From positions 5,332,001 to 5,396,000 of the forward strand of contig CM056876.1 of the NCBI GenBank assembly GCA_029876055.1: DNA of 64,000 bases. Direction: 5' to 3'. This DNA is from Madurella fahalii. Its lineage: Eukaryota > Ascomycota > Sordariomycetes > Sordariales. Numbering within the stretch: the stretch's first letter is position 1; each line of letters starts with the position of its first letter. The notes beneath the pieces were generated by a model. That model ran no database searches, had not been told where the DNA came from, and saw only the letters and a list, made by a program, of their open reading frames with translations. Below, in pieces: positions 22,612 to 33,522 of this stretch. The position numbers and the translations under genes are program-made.

Positions 22612-25029
22612 TTAACCAAACCCGTCCTTTCGGGCGTCCTCGGCATCCCCAACCTGATTCAGGGTGTTCAGAGGCGCCGACTCTAGCGTCGCAGCACCCC
22701 CTCCAACCGGATTAATCATGCTAGCCCTCCGTGACCGTCTATTATCCAGCGTCTCGCTCTCTTCGTCGATCGGCAGCTCTGACTGAGTCTGCTCATCCCC
22801 CATATCCTCTAACCCCACGTTCATATCGACCCGTAACCCTTCCTTAAGCTGATCGTTGAGATGGGCCAGGAAATCGCTGGCCACAGCGAAGTTCTGCACG
22901 CCACACTCACCGGGAAGAAGCCCGTACATCTTGCGCGCCTCGTTTAGGCACTTCTGCGCTTGAACATACTTGCCCTGGGCGATCCACGCCTCAGCGCCGA
23001 GCACGCTCCAGAGGGCGGATTTGCGCCTCCGGCTGCCCCAGGCCTGCGTTCCGGCACCCTGCTTGGAAGCGTAGCAGATGGCCATTCGTTCCCTAAGCAG
23101 GGCATCGCCGACCGAGCCCATAAGCCGAGATTCCAACACCCTAATGCCCCACCGGACGGCCTCGTCTATCCCCGAGCCGCCTCTGAGTCGCAGGAGCTCC
23201 AGTGCTAGCACGATGCACCGCACAGCGCCATACAGAGAGTTGCAGCGAGTGTGATAAGAGTAGAAAGCCTGCTCGAGCATCTGGTTGATCGTCTCGATGC
23301 GCGTCTTGGATGACATGTTCTGCGGCATGATGAGGAGTGCCAGCGCGGCCATCTCGTTGGCCGCCGCGTGGTACTTCCATGCCTTGTCATTCTGGAAATC
23401 GCTGCGCAAGAGGTCGTACGTCGACATGGCGAGCTTCCAGTCCCTCAACATAAAGGCAAAATCCGCCAGTCTCCGCATGATCGCTTCGGGACTGTCCGGC
23501 CGGTAAAACCCCTGCAGGTCGTAATTGCTCGACGAGCCGCCACCGCCACCAGAAGAGTTGCGGCTCGAACTGCCAAAGGCCCACCGCTTTGACAGACTCA
23601 TGAACCGTCCACTGATGCCCCGCCGGCGCGATGCCACCTGGTCGTTCCACAGCGAGACATTCCGCTCCATGGTAGGAACCACCGACTGGGTAACCATCTC
23701 ACGCACAAAGGTGCGTATTGCCGTAGCGTCCGACTCGAAGATGTACGTCGTGGGGTCCTCGAAATCCTCCCGGATATCGCTCTCCTCGATATCGGCAAGC
23801 TCCTCGGATGCCGTCATCCAATCGCTCCGTGGGAGAGGTATGCTGTCGTCGTCCGTCTCGGCGCTCTGAGAGCTGCGAAGCCGCAGCAAATGACAGTGCA
23901 AACCGAAGTTCCGCTTCATCTGCTCGAACAACGCCATCGACTTGGTGATGTCGCCGTTCTCCTCGTCGTGAACTAGTATGTAGTACCGGAGATAGTCCCC
24001 ATCCACCCAGACCGGTAGCCTCTTTTCACCTTGACTCGTTTCCTTGTACAGCCTGTGCAGAGCCTCAATGGGCGTCGGATTCCTTGAGCTAATCGCCATG
24101 ACGCAGGCCACTGGATGTGCAAACGATTCGTGACACGCCAGCGGGATTCCGGAGAGCAACCGCCGCAGATATAGTGCATAGTACGGCGATGTATGCTCTG
24201 GATCCAAGCCCTCTTGCCTCATCGTCGTCGGCGTCGACGGCAACGCAGCCTGAGCCGTTCCCACGTACGCCTCCTCTGCATACCTCAGATGCCTCTCCAC
24301 GACCCTCTCGACCTGCGCGATCAGATTCCCCCGCCCGACCTGCTCATGCGCCACACCGACACCTCCGTTGCCGGGCGTCGGACCCCTCACCCCGGACCCA
24401 CCTACTCCGGCAACCGGTTCCGGCTCCTCTACATCACCCCCGAACCGCGTAAACCTTAGCGCAAAATCCTCCCACGCCCTCGCGCCGCCGTTGCTGTCCC
24501 TAATGGTCACCTTCCCCTGGACCCGCTCCCCAAAGGGCCGCAACAGCTCCCACAGTCCCCCGGCAAAGCCTTTTTCCCTCACCAGCCCGTCGGCATCCTC
24601 CGAGGCGTGTATCGCCACGTGCGGCACGAAGCTCTTGAGTATCAGGTTCAGCGGATCGCCCGGGTTGTCGGCCGCTCCCGTGTCCAGCAGGGACTGCTGC
24701 TTAAACGGCCCGCCGCCAAAGATCGAGCCGGCTAGGGTTATCGTGCTCGCCCGGGCGGGAGAGCGGGCGGGCGAGGCTGACCGGGAACCGGGCGGGGTGC
24801 CTATTAGCGTCGAGCGGAAGAGGGAGGCAGCGGAGGGGTTGGAGCGGCGGTCGCGGATGGGGAAGGCGGACGGTAGCGAGGCTTCGGACTGAGCGAGCGG
24901 GTGCGAGTCGGAGGGGAGCGACTGGCGGACTTTCTGTAGACGGAGGCTGCTGTTGATGGAGGATGCCGAGGCCGCTAGCGGGAGGGGCTGGACTGGTGAC
25001 GTGAGGTGGGCATCTTCTGGAGGCTGCAT
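22612..25029 (-). CDS. TRS85: TRAPPIII subunit TRS85 (TRAPPC8-like)
   Basis: A single exon of 805 aa starts at the first true ATG (MQPPEDAHLTSP, 25029); the frame is open farther upstream but has no ATG. After a Ser/Pro-rich leader come the family blocks FVPHVAIHASEDADGL, LLSGIPLACHESFAHPVAC, SRNPTPIEALHRLY, DGDYLRYYILVHDE and RRLADFAFMLRDWKLAMSTYDLLRSD (quoted in part), followed by TPR-like helices (AQGKYVQAQKCLNEARKMY). Trs85 defines the TRAPPIII GEF complex, which activates Ypt1 in autophagy and early Golgi traffic. The Gly/Ser insertion RNSSGGGGGSSSN is low complexity. A hidden stop-free intron cannot be excluded, but no strong donor/acceptor pair was noticed. It is divergent from the polysaccharide deacetylase gene over 2.1 kb. 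Confidence 0.9.
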   Translation of the reverse strand: MQPPEDAHLTSPVQPLPLAASASSINSSLRLQKVRQSLPSDSHPLAQSEASLPSAFPIRDRRSNPSAASLFRSTLIGTPPGSRSASPARSPARASTITLAGSIFGGGPFKQQSLLDTGAADNPGDPLNLILKSFVPHVAIHASEDADGLVREKGFAGGLWELLRPFGERVQGKVTIRDSNGGARAWEDFALRFTRFGGDVEEPEPVAGVGGSGVRGPTPGNGGVGVAHEQVGRGNLIAQVERVVERHLRYAEEAYVGTAQAALPSTPTTMRQEGLDPEHTSPYYALYLRRLLSGIPLACHESFAHPVACVMAISSRNPTPIEALHRLYKETSQGEKRLPVWVDGDYLRYYILVHDEENGDITKSMALFEQMKRNFGLHCHLLRLRSSQSAETDDDSIPLPRSDWMTASEELADIEESDIREDFEDPTTYIFESDATAIRTFVREMVTQSVVPTMERNVSLWNDQVASRRRGISGRFMSLSKRWAFGSSSRNSSGGGGGSSSNYDLQGFYRPDSPEAIMRRLADFAFMLRDWKLAMSTYDLLRSDFQNDKAWKYHAAANEMAALALLIMPQNMSSKTRIETINQMLEQAFYSYHTRCNSLYGAVRCIVLALELLRLRGGSGIDEAVRWGIRVLESRLMGSVGDALLRERMAICYASKQGAGTQAWGSRRRKSALWSVLGAEAWIAQGKYVQAQKCLNEARKMYGLLPGECGVQNFAVASDFLAHLNDQLKEGLRVDMNVGLEDMGDEQTQSELPIDEESETLDNRRSRRASMINPVGGGAATLESAPLNTLNQVGDAEDARKDGFG

Positions 25030-27178
25030 GAGGTGTCGCGAAGAGGACAGAAATGAAGTTGCCGTAGTTGTGTCTCCAAGACTAGGTCCAGAGTATGGCC
25101 CGGTGGCGATCACAGCTCAGGGTCGACGAGTATTCTAATGAAAAGTGCGCATCGGTGGAAGAGAGCACGGCAATGTGCAATGTGTGGTCTGTGTTTCGAG
25201 GCTAGAATCGACGTTGGCGCGACTATCGAACCGAGTGATCGGGCTCTGGAGGCTTTGCAAGGGACCTGGTACGGGTTGTTCAGGCCCACGGCCCACTGGC
25301 CAATGGACCATCACGTGGGGCTCAAAGCCCCGTCATTAGCGGAACCCAGGAGGCACCTCAGCGCTTTGGGGTGAGGAGCTATGACGCATTTCACCCTTCC
25401 CAATCGCTTCATGCGGATTCTTCAAAAGTCTACACGTAAGGCAGTGCCCCAATTGTCAACGCCAGCGATGATCCTCGATCATGATACTCATCGAGGGATG
25501 TCTCTCAGCGGCCGGCACGTCAACATGCTCGCTGGGTCCGTGCCGGAACCTCTGGCTCAGCCAGTCTACAGCCCAGAGAAACAGGATGCAACGAGCGTCG
25601 AGACCCGAGCTAGCAAATGGCCCGGTTTCCGCTGGAATTCGGCTGCTCGAATCATGCCAAGATCAATGTTTTTTTACGCCCCCAGGCAATCCGGGTAGCT
25701 GAGGACGAGTCTCGCTCCCTGCCGTCTTGGGTTGCAGAAGCGCGATCGAAAGCCAAGAGAGAGACGAGCAGTCGGGATCTGGGCTGCAGCTGGTTGACGG
25801 CGATAATACGGCGATAATACTAGGGAGCGACGGAAACGCTGCGAGTTACACACTTCTCCTTGCCTTCGGCTCTCTCCCGACGCCCCCAACTCGGCGTGTG
25901 GGGACCGATCCAGGAACACCAATCGCCATGGGCTGGATGGAATAATGCGGATTTGCCGAGCTCATCATGGATACGATTGCCCAAAGAAGGTCGACGGTGA
26001 AAATGGCACCACCATTAGCCAGCTCGGCTGAATAGCTACGCCAGTTGGCCACTGGTTTGGAAGTAACGTTAACAGCAGGAGCAGCGTTCAGCTGGGATGA
26101 TTCGGAAAATCAATGCGGGATACCACTACGGGACTGGAGATAATGAGAGGGCAATAACAGCGCGATCCCGTCGCAACCTGGACAATCGACCTATGCGGTA
26201 CCTACGCGGATCTATCTTCTTCGACAGTGCCGATGAGCAATGCCTGCGCAGTGGACCGAGTCTTGCTCCGTCTCGTGGATCTTAGAAACGAAGAAAGAGA
26301 ATGCCAGGATCGCTTGCCCTGGACCCCGGCTTCTTGGCCGGACGGGATCTGCGTGCCAAGTCTTCGGCTGCCACGGCGTGATTGCCGGGGCTGTTCCCCC
26401 ACACCCTCGCGTTGTCTCCTTGCGTCTCTCTCCCAAATATCGGGCCTCTAACCTATAGACGTCCGTGTATGTCGGCCGCGTATACAACAGGGTAGGTTCG
26501 TTACTTTTCGCATCGGATGAAGCTTACCGCAATTCGACTGCCACCTCGCTCTCCGATTGTCGGATCGTCGTAATAAAGCTGTCTGTGAACCTAATCGACT
26601 ACACGTCGACATACTGTCGTCTTCGAACTCTGTGCTAAGTCCTCCTCAGCCCGTCCTCGGCCAAGCCGCCAGAATCCTGGGCCCAACTCACCATCTTTTG
26701 GCTGAGGCTTTTCCTTCCTGGCTTCCTGCACAGCTGGTCTTCTGTGTTCTCGGCCTGGGCTGCTGGTTCCCGAACTTATGCGGGGGCGGGTGTTGGCGAG
26801 ATCACTGAGCCGTCCCCTGGATTTTATCCCTTCTTCCACCCGCAGCTGCTAATTGCGCTCGGCAGGGCAATGTCTGCTCATGGCGTAAGCCCTATAAACT
26901 GAACCCACTCCAACGTTCCACTCGTGTCGAACGAGCGGCCAGAACGGCTCTGGCAGTTGTCTCTTGTCTCTCACGAGCCATGTCGTGTCCCGTTTCGGTG
27001 GGGCTTGAACAATACCCAAGTCCATCTGTATCACCTTGCTTTGTAGGTCGTATATGCAGCCGACTGCCGAGCTTCCGTTCCGCTATCTGTAGCACACAAT
27101 AAATATATCAGCCGCTGTCGGCGCCGTTTGTTTCCTGGGGAACGACCAGACTCTCCGGTCAGACGGTTGCTGCCCGTC
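25030..27178. promoter_or_regulatory. Large divergent intergenic region, TRS85 / polysaccharide deacetylase
   Basis: This 2.15 kb has no convincing gene. A TATAAA at 26893-26898 lies about 285 bp upstream of the deacetylase ATG, and an AT-rich AATAAATATATC near 27099 lies about 80 bp upstream of it. A long promoter suits a regulated secreted-enzyme gene, but no specific regulator site could be assigned. Confidence 0.45.
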
Positions 27179-29608
27179 ATGTTGCTTGATCGCCGATTCG
27201 TCGCCGGGTTGGCTGGTCTCTGGACCGCCTCCACGGCCAACGCTGCCTGCTCCTCTAACCTCATCATTGACGACTTCACCAAGTGGACCACCGGTCTGAA
27301 CAACCTGGACTGGCAGAATGGAGGTCAGATGCCATCCCAGTCCATGGCCAAACACCGACTGACGCGTCATAACAGATGACGGGACCATGACAGCGATTGC
27401 CGGCTCTGCTGGCCAAGTCGTCTTCATCCCCAAGGATGGGGGCTCGTACTTTTACGAGTCGTTTGACTGCCAGCAAGCCGTAACCGACGGCTATGGCGGA
27501 GTCCAGTTCACCGTCCAGGGGCCCGCTGGCGGTTCGTTTGCGTTTGAGCTGCAGACGATCGCAAGCTGCGCCGATGGCAGAATCGAAGACTACAAGAGCT
27601 CGTACAACATCGTCACTGACCTGACGGGCCAGCGCCAGACCATCACTCTGCCTTTCTTAGGCTTTGATAACGATCCCAACTACGACGCTATCGTTGGCAT
27701 GGTGTGGTCTGTCTTCTCGCAGAACGGGGTGCAATGGTCCATTGGAAACATCACGCTGGTATGCGGCGATGTGTCTGGTGCCCCTATCACAAGTATGTTA
27801 AGCCCCGGCAAGCTATCCCTGAGCAAGGCTGACATGTAGCAGCTCTCTCGACAAGGTCCACCATAGCGCCCACAAATAGGACCACTGCGCCGCCTGTCAT
27901 TACATCCCAACCAGGCACCTGCTCGAATTTGCTGATCGACGACTGGTCGTCTCAGTCGCGTCTGACTTTTCTTGGTTACAATGCCATGGGTCACTCGTCA
28001 AGCGACGATGGCACCATGCTATCGGTTGTCGTCAGCAATCGGAGGGTCTTGCTCAGCCCGAGAAACACCGAGTCGTATTTTTACAGCCAGTTTGGGTGTC
28101 TGAATACCAACAACCGTTACGGCGGTATCTCGCTGCGTATCAGGGCCGCGCGGGGCACCAGCTTTGCGGTGGCGGTGGGCTGGTACGAGACATGCGGTTC
28201 AGGCGCTACCAATACGGTAACTCTAACGACGGCACAGCTCGGCTGGACTTTTGACGGCAACGAGAGGTTATACTCGTTCCCCTTCTCCGTCTTCACCGGT
28301 GTAGACACCAGCAAGCTTGACATGATTTACTTCTCCAACTTCAACGCCGGCGTCATTTTCGGCCCTATGTCGTTCTACTGCGGCTCTACCGCTTCCGAGT
28401 ACATCGTCCCGGCGGCGACGCCGACGTCGCCCCCCATTACGCGCACGACAACACGCGTCTCGGCTCCGAGTGTTTCGGGTTTCGTCCTTGACGAGTTTAC
28501 CAACGCTGACACAAACGCCTTGGGAGAGTGGCACGGCGCCGACGAGGGCATGACTGTAACCTTTGGTAACAGAGCGATGACGATCCGCACCAACGACTCC
28601 GACTTGGGCTGGAACACGCAGTTGACCAACATGTGTGCTGACCTGCGCGGCTACGCCGGCGCCTACCTGCACATTGCCTACTCAGGGAGCAACAAATTCA
28701 GCGTTGCCCTGCAGCAGCACAATTCACGCTGCGACTCGGCCGTGGCGCCGTTCCCGGAGACGTGGGACTCCCTCGAGGCGGCACGGTACGCCTCTGCCAC
28801 GGATATTTACATGCCCATCAACCACTTCAACGTCAACCTGACGCGCGCCGTCGGCTTCAACCTAAGGGGGTTCTACAGCACCGAGCCGACGACCATCACC
28901 AAAATGGAGATCGTCAACTCGGTCCCGGCACGTTGGACCATCCCCAGCAAGCTCGCATCCGGCAAGCTCGTCTTCGCCTGCACACGTCCCAACTCTTTCG
29001 CCTTTGCCATCGACGACGGTGACCCGAAGTTCGCCAAGCAGGTGATGGACATCATCAACAAGGAAGACATCCCCGTGACCTTCTTCACCGTCGGCCTGCC
29101 CCTGCTGGACGAGTCCAACGGTCTGGCCAACTTCTATAAGGACATGGCCGCGCGCGGTCACCAGATCGCTCTCCACTCCTACACCCACCCGAAGATGGAG
29201 GGCCTCCCGGACACGGCCAGCATCGACTGGGAGTACAACAACGACATTGGCGCCGTCAGGCAGGTCTTCAACGGGATGCACTCCAACTACTTCCGCCCGC
29301 CGTTCGGCACCGAGGGAGCGCGCATGCGCCAGCGGCTGGCCGCGAACCTGAACGACCCGAACCCGTACATCGTGCAGTGGAGCATCGACGTGGAGGACTG
29401 GATCTGGGCCGAGAGCGACACGCCCGAGAAGCAGCTGGACGCGTTCAAGAGGGACGTTGCCAAGGGCGGGAACTTGCTGGTGATGCACTACCTGTACAAC
29501 TCGACGGTCGAGTACCTCCCCGAGTTCATCAGGCTTGCCAAGGCGACGGGGAAGCAGCTTATGCGGGTTGATCAGTGCATGGAGGACCCGAACGCGCCGC
29601 CTTTGTGA
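27179..29608 (+). CDS. Secreted polysaccharide (chitin-type) deacetylase with three N-terminal modules
   Basis: Three exons, 27179-27323, 27376-27792 and 27840-29608, give 776 aa. The start MLLDRRFVAGLAGLWTASTA gives a short signal peptide ending near ANA. The C-terminal CE4/NodB domain (about 570-765) shows the metal-binding motif IDDGDP, HSYTH (H-x-x-x-H), RPPFG, the SIDVEDW motif and LVMHYLYN, so it should be an active metal-dependent deacetylase of chitin or a related polysaccharide. The NodB motif is IDDGDP instead of the usual TFDDGP. Upstream are three modules of similar layout beginning CSSNLIIDDF, CSNLLIDDW and SGFVLDEF, with Thr/Pro linkers (TIAPTNRTTAPP, ATPTSPPITRTTTR). They look like duplicated beta-sandwich, possibly carbohydrate-binding, domains. 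Intron 2 ends in a tandem TAGCAG acceptor. The acetylated substrate is not determinable from sequence. Confidence 0.9.
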
Positions 29609-30126
29609 GAGGAAGCTCTCGAGTTGGCTGATATTGCGACGGATTTGCGAGTTTAAAAAGAAAGACTTTTTTTGCGCGAGTAAACACTTTGTTCAGCTAT
29701 TAGTATCCAGGAGAGCGAAAAAGTGCGTATGACGAGCGGCGATGGTCCCAATGGAACACTGAAGATGGCCGTCCAGATAACACCGTGGAAGGCCGGAATG
29801 GAAAGCAGAACAAGGGGGCCAACCCCCTCTATCAGACAAGAGTGTAATTCACAGAGCGGTAGGCACAACGGAGCGTTGATCCATGATCAGGATGCTTTGG
29901 ATGCACGAGCTTGAACAGTATAACAGTGTCACCCACAACCAACCGACAACTGTGACGGGGATATAAGGGGTCTCGTTATTGCTCCGCCTTCCGTCCCAAA
30001 CCTTGCTGTGTCTAACGTCCGATACCCGACCGTGATCCATGCACAACTCCATACGCCCTTTGACTCGCTGCCCAGCTACGCCGCGCGCAAATGAACCATC
30101 CATCTATGAATAACCACGTTCCCAGC
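29609..30126. other. Convergent intergenic
   Basis: This 518 bp lies between the deacetylase and MCM6 stop codons. It contains the two 3' flanks and nothing else recognisable. Confidence 0.5.
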
Positions 30127-33111
30127 TCAGTACTCCTCTACCGCACAGTTCGGGTGAAGTACGTAGACAATGTTCGCTGCCTGCGCGGAGCTGCCCTCGC
30201 CCGAATCATCCTCTCCATCCGCCATGCCCTGGCCACGGATCGCCATGAGGATGTTGTCCTGTAGGCCGTCAGTAGCTTGCTCGACCAAGAGAAGGAGAGG
30301 AGTGAAGAACTTACCTTGACCATCTTCTTCAATACCTTCTTGGCCAGCGCCATCTCGATATTATAGTCCTCTTCACTTTGGAGCTCGTCCTCCTTCTGCT
30401 CGAGATACCACTGCACCAACGCATCGCCGTTGATGCCCTCCCCGCTGCCCGACGACTCGTCCTCGGCAACGCGCGACACTAGCATGTTGACGATGCTGAT
30501 GTACTTGTCATACGAGATGGTCTGCTTCTCGCGCTGCGGCGCAGCCGACGCCTGGCGCTCGCCTTGGTCGTCTTCCTCGGCCATGGGCGAGTCGCCATCC
30601 TCATCAGCAGCAGCGGCCGGCGTCCCGGCGGCCGCGTCGGCAGCCTGCCGCAGCGCCGCGCTGTCTTCCACCTCCTCCTCGTCGTCCACCTCGACATCGT
30701 CGTGCTCAACTGAGATGATGCTCTGCCTCAGCAGGCTATACGCCTCGTTCACGAAATCGGGCGTGATATCCTCGACGCAGTTCGCTTTGGCAATGGCCTC
30801 GGACAGCCGGATCATGCTCTCCAGCTGACGGACCGTGATGCGGTAGCTGTTCCGTCCCACCCCGCCCTGCGCGTCGTCGGCGCGGAGGTCCTTGTACCGT
30901 TGCACCAGCACCTCCTTCGCCTCGTCGGTGAACTCGGGCCGGAAGGTACGAGCGAAACGGATGTACCGCTGCAGCTGCTCGGTCGAGAACTCGGGCGTGA
31001 CGGCCTCGTCGCGCATCTGGTGGATGCCGACGATGTGCTCGGCCAGGTGGCGGTCGACCTGCTCGTTACACTCGTCGAGGATGACAAAGAAGAGGTCGAA
31101 GCGCGACATGATGGGCGCGCTCATGTTGATGTTGGCGCGCAGCGTCGTCTTGCGGTTGTACCGCCCGCCGACCGGGTTCGCAGCCGCCAGGATCGATGTG
31201 CGTGCGTTGAGCGTCGCCTGGATGCCCGCCTTGGCGATCGAGATGGTCTGCTGCTCCATGGCCTCGTGGATGGCTACCTGGTCGGCAATGTCCATCTTGT
31301 CAAACTCGTCGATGCAGCAGACGCCGTTGTCGGCGAGCATGAGCGCGCCCGCCTCGATGGTGAACTCGCCTGTCTCCTCGTCCTTAACTACGGCTGCAGT
31401 GAGACCAGCCGCCGAGGACGCCTTGCCAGACGTGTAGACGGCGCGCGGCGCGAAATTGCACACGTACTTGAGGAATTGCGACTTTGACGTTGACGGATCA
31501 CCGACGATGCAGACGTTGATGTCGCCACGGAGCTGCATCCCTTCTGCCGTGTTCTTGCTGACGCCTCCGAGTAACTGCAACAGGATACCCTTCTTGACGA
31601 TTTCGTGGCCGTACACCATGGGGGCGAGCGATTGCACCAGTCTTGCATAAATGTGGTCGCTGTGTACCATGGCTCGGAGATCTTGAATCTCCTCTTGGGT
31701 GTACGAAGTCAGGACGGCATCCTGCAGCTCCCTGATGGTATCGGCGGTCTCGACGGCGGCGCTTCCTGTCAGAGAGCCGATGATATCAACGATTTGCGCT
31801 TCGCCAGAGGCGCCGATAGACGACACGTCCGGCGTCACCATGCAGGCAAGGAACGCAAGACGGTAGGTGAGATCGCGGACGCCCAGGGCCTTCAGACCAC
31901 TCACTCCGCTGCCTCCCGCATCCGCCCCGCGGTCGTCGCGGACGGCAACCCTGCGGAGGCCGGGCAGGCCTAGCTGGCTGACGTCGGGAACCACGATCAA
32001 GGCGCCGGTGAAGATGCATTTCTCGCCCGCCTTTGCCCGATCCACAATCTCGCCGCGGAGGATGACGTCTATTGTGCGAGGCATGCTGCCCGTGGGGATT
32101 TCGCTGCTGTTCTCCTGCACGCGCACTTTTTGCCAATCCACGAACGTGCTTTGCCGGATGTCGAGACGCCACGCGGTCCGGTTCAGACACGTCGCGTTGG
32201 GACATTGGGTCGGCTCGGTGTAGCGGAACGTCTGCTCGACGTCCGGGACCACGCTGCGGCAGGCCTCGCAGACGAAGGTGGCTAGAGCCAGCTCGGGCCG
32301 GACCTCAGATGTGCGAGTGACGGTGCCACTGATGGAGAGCAGCTGCCCCACGTTCCGCGCGCGCATCGAGCGCACGCGCGAGACCAGGGGCAGGTTGTAG
32401 AAGGCGATGGCGAACAGCTTGTCCGTCTGCTGGTTCGCCGTCTTGCTGTTGAGCTCGCTCTGGCTCGCCGAGCCCATGTTGCTGCCGCCCGATGTGTGCT
32501 GCTGGCTAGAGGCGGTCGGCTGGCGATGCTCGCGGAAATATTGGGGCTCGTACTTGGCGATCATGTTGTGCAGCGCGGCCGTGAGAAAAGGGAGGAACCG
32601 ATAATATGACTCCATTATACCCGTGGCCAAGGCTCCATTGTTCCAGCTCTCGAGGTGCTTGTAATCGACGTAAAAGGTCGACAACTGGTGTGTCCGCATG
32701 CCATGGATCTGGGCGACATAGTATTTGTCGGTCGTGACAGCGCTTGATGTCGGTTGCCCAGAGGCGGTGGGAGACTCTATGTATCTGCGGCGCCGGTCAG
32801 GAACTCTGCGACTACTTTGGGCGAGCCAAGCCCACTCACCCTTCAATGAAGGCCTCAAAGTGCTCCTGGATGATGAGGCCGATCTTGTCCTCGACCCTGG
32901 GGATGTTTGCGGGGTCTGTAGGTCTGGCGCGGACCGGGACCTGATCATCAGCGAAGCCCTCGCCGTCACCATCACTAACGCCGGCGAGACTCTCGGAAGG
33001 GGGCGCTCGAGGGCGGCCGCCTGAGGAGCTGGGAATTTGTTGTGCCCTTCGGGCGGGGCCATCCGATGTCATGAACCCGGCGTCGCTGGAAGCCTCCATT
33101 GGAGTCGCCAT
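30127..33111 (-). CDS. MCM6: Replicative helicase subunit MCM6
   Basis: Three exons, 33111-32840, 32784-30315 and 30258-30127, give 957 aa. Intron 1 (55 bp, GTGAGT..CGCAG) joins EAFIEG to YIESPTAS; intron 2 (56 bp, GTAAGT..TACAG) is stop-free but out of phase and joins KKMVK to DNILMAIRGQG. Ignoring it would replace the true end (VYVLHPNCAVEEY) by a spurious Arg-rich tail. MCM features: a zinc ribbon with CEAC and CPNATC, the MCM6-specific FVDWQKVRVQENSSEIPTGS, Walker A GDPSTSKSQ, Walker B VCCIDEFDKMD, the arginine finger SRFDLFF, and the C-terminal winged helix. MCM6 is part of the MCM2-7 ring that unwinds DNA in the CMG helicase. The start at 33111 is the ATG of MATPMEASS; an in-frame ATG at 33165 is possible. 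A run of ACGCG elements lies just upstream. Confidence 0.97.
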
Positions 33112-33522
33112 TGTAAAACGAGTGTCTCTCTCACGGCCTGCTTGCCGAGACGATGTAGTGATCAAGGTAAGGAAGGGGTATTTGCAAATCGCAAAGAGTT
33201 GTCGGTCTCAGAGAAGGCGGTCCACGCAGTCAATAAAACGCGAGAAAACGCGGGGCGAGAGACCGTACGCGTTTGGGGACGCGGAAGTGGGTCTAGTTTA
33301 ATTGCTCCGTTAAGTGCATAAAGCACCAAATGCATACATATGTAGCGCTGGGGCCCCTGATCGTATTTCTCAACAAGGGGCAAGGCAAGGAGGGCTCTTG
33401 AGATAACGCTTATTGGGTATATTTTGCAAAGCCGACAAACCCCCTTCCACCGCAACCACCAACTCCCCAACACCGAATGCCCAAACCAGTCCCCCCTCTT
33501 ATCGTGTATGTTCGGAGAGAGA
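33112..33522. other. MCM6 promoter and ESA1 3' flank
   Basis: This 411 bp gap separates MCM6 and ESA1, both on the minus strand. It contains the ACGCG cluster described separately. Nothing coding was recognised. Confidence 0.55.
33238..33283. promoter_or_regulatory. Cluster of four ACGCG (MBF/MCB-like) elements upstream of MCM6
   Basis: ACGCG occurs at 33238-33242, 33248-33252, 33267-33271 (within the full MluI box ACGCGT, 33267-33272) and 33279-33283. All four are on the same strand within 46 bp, about 130-170 bp upstream of the MCM6 ATG. ACGCG is the core bound by the yeast MBF (Mbp1/Swi6) factor that drives G1/S genes including MCM genes. That this fungus uses it the same way is inference. 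Confidence 0.6.

Noticed and set aside
30900..31487. Plus-strand open frame within MCM6
   Set aside because: Antisense to the Walker A/B region of MCM6; no motif; GC-rich coding sequence often leaves such frames open.
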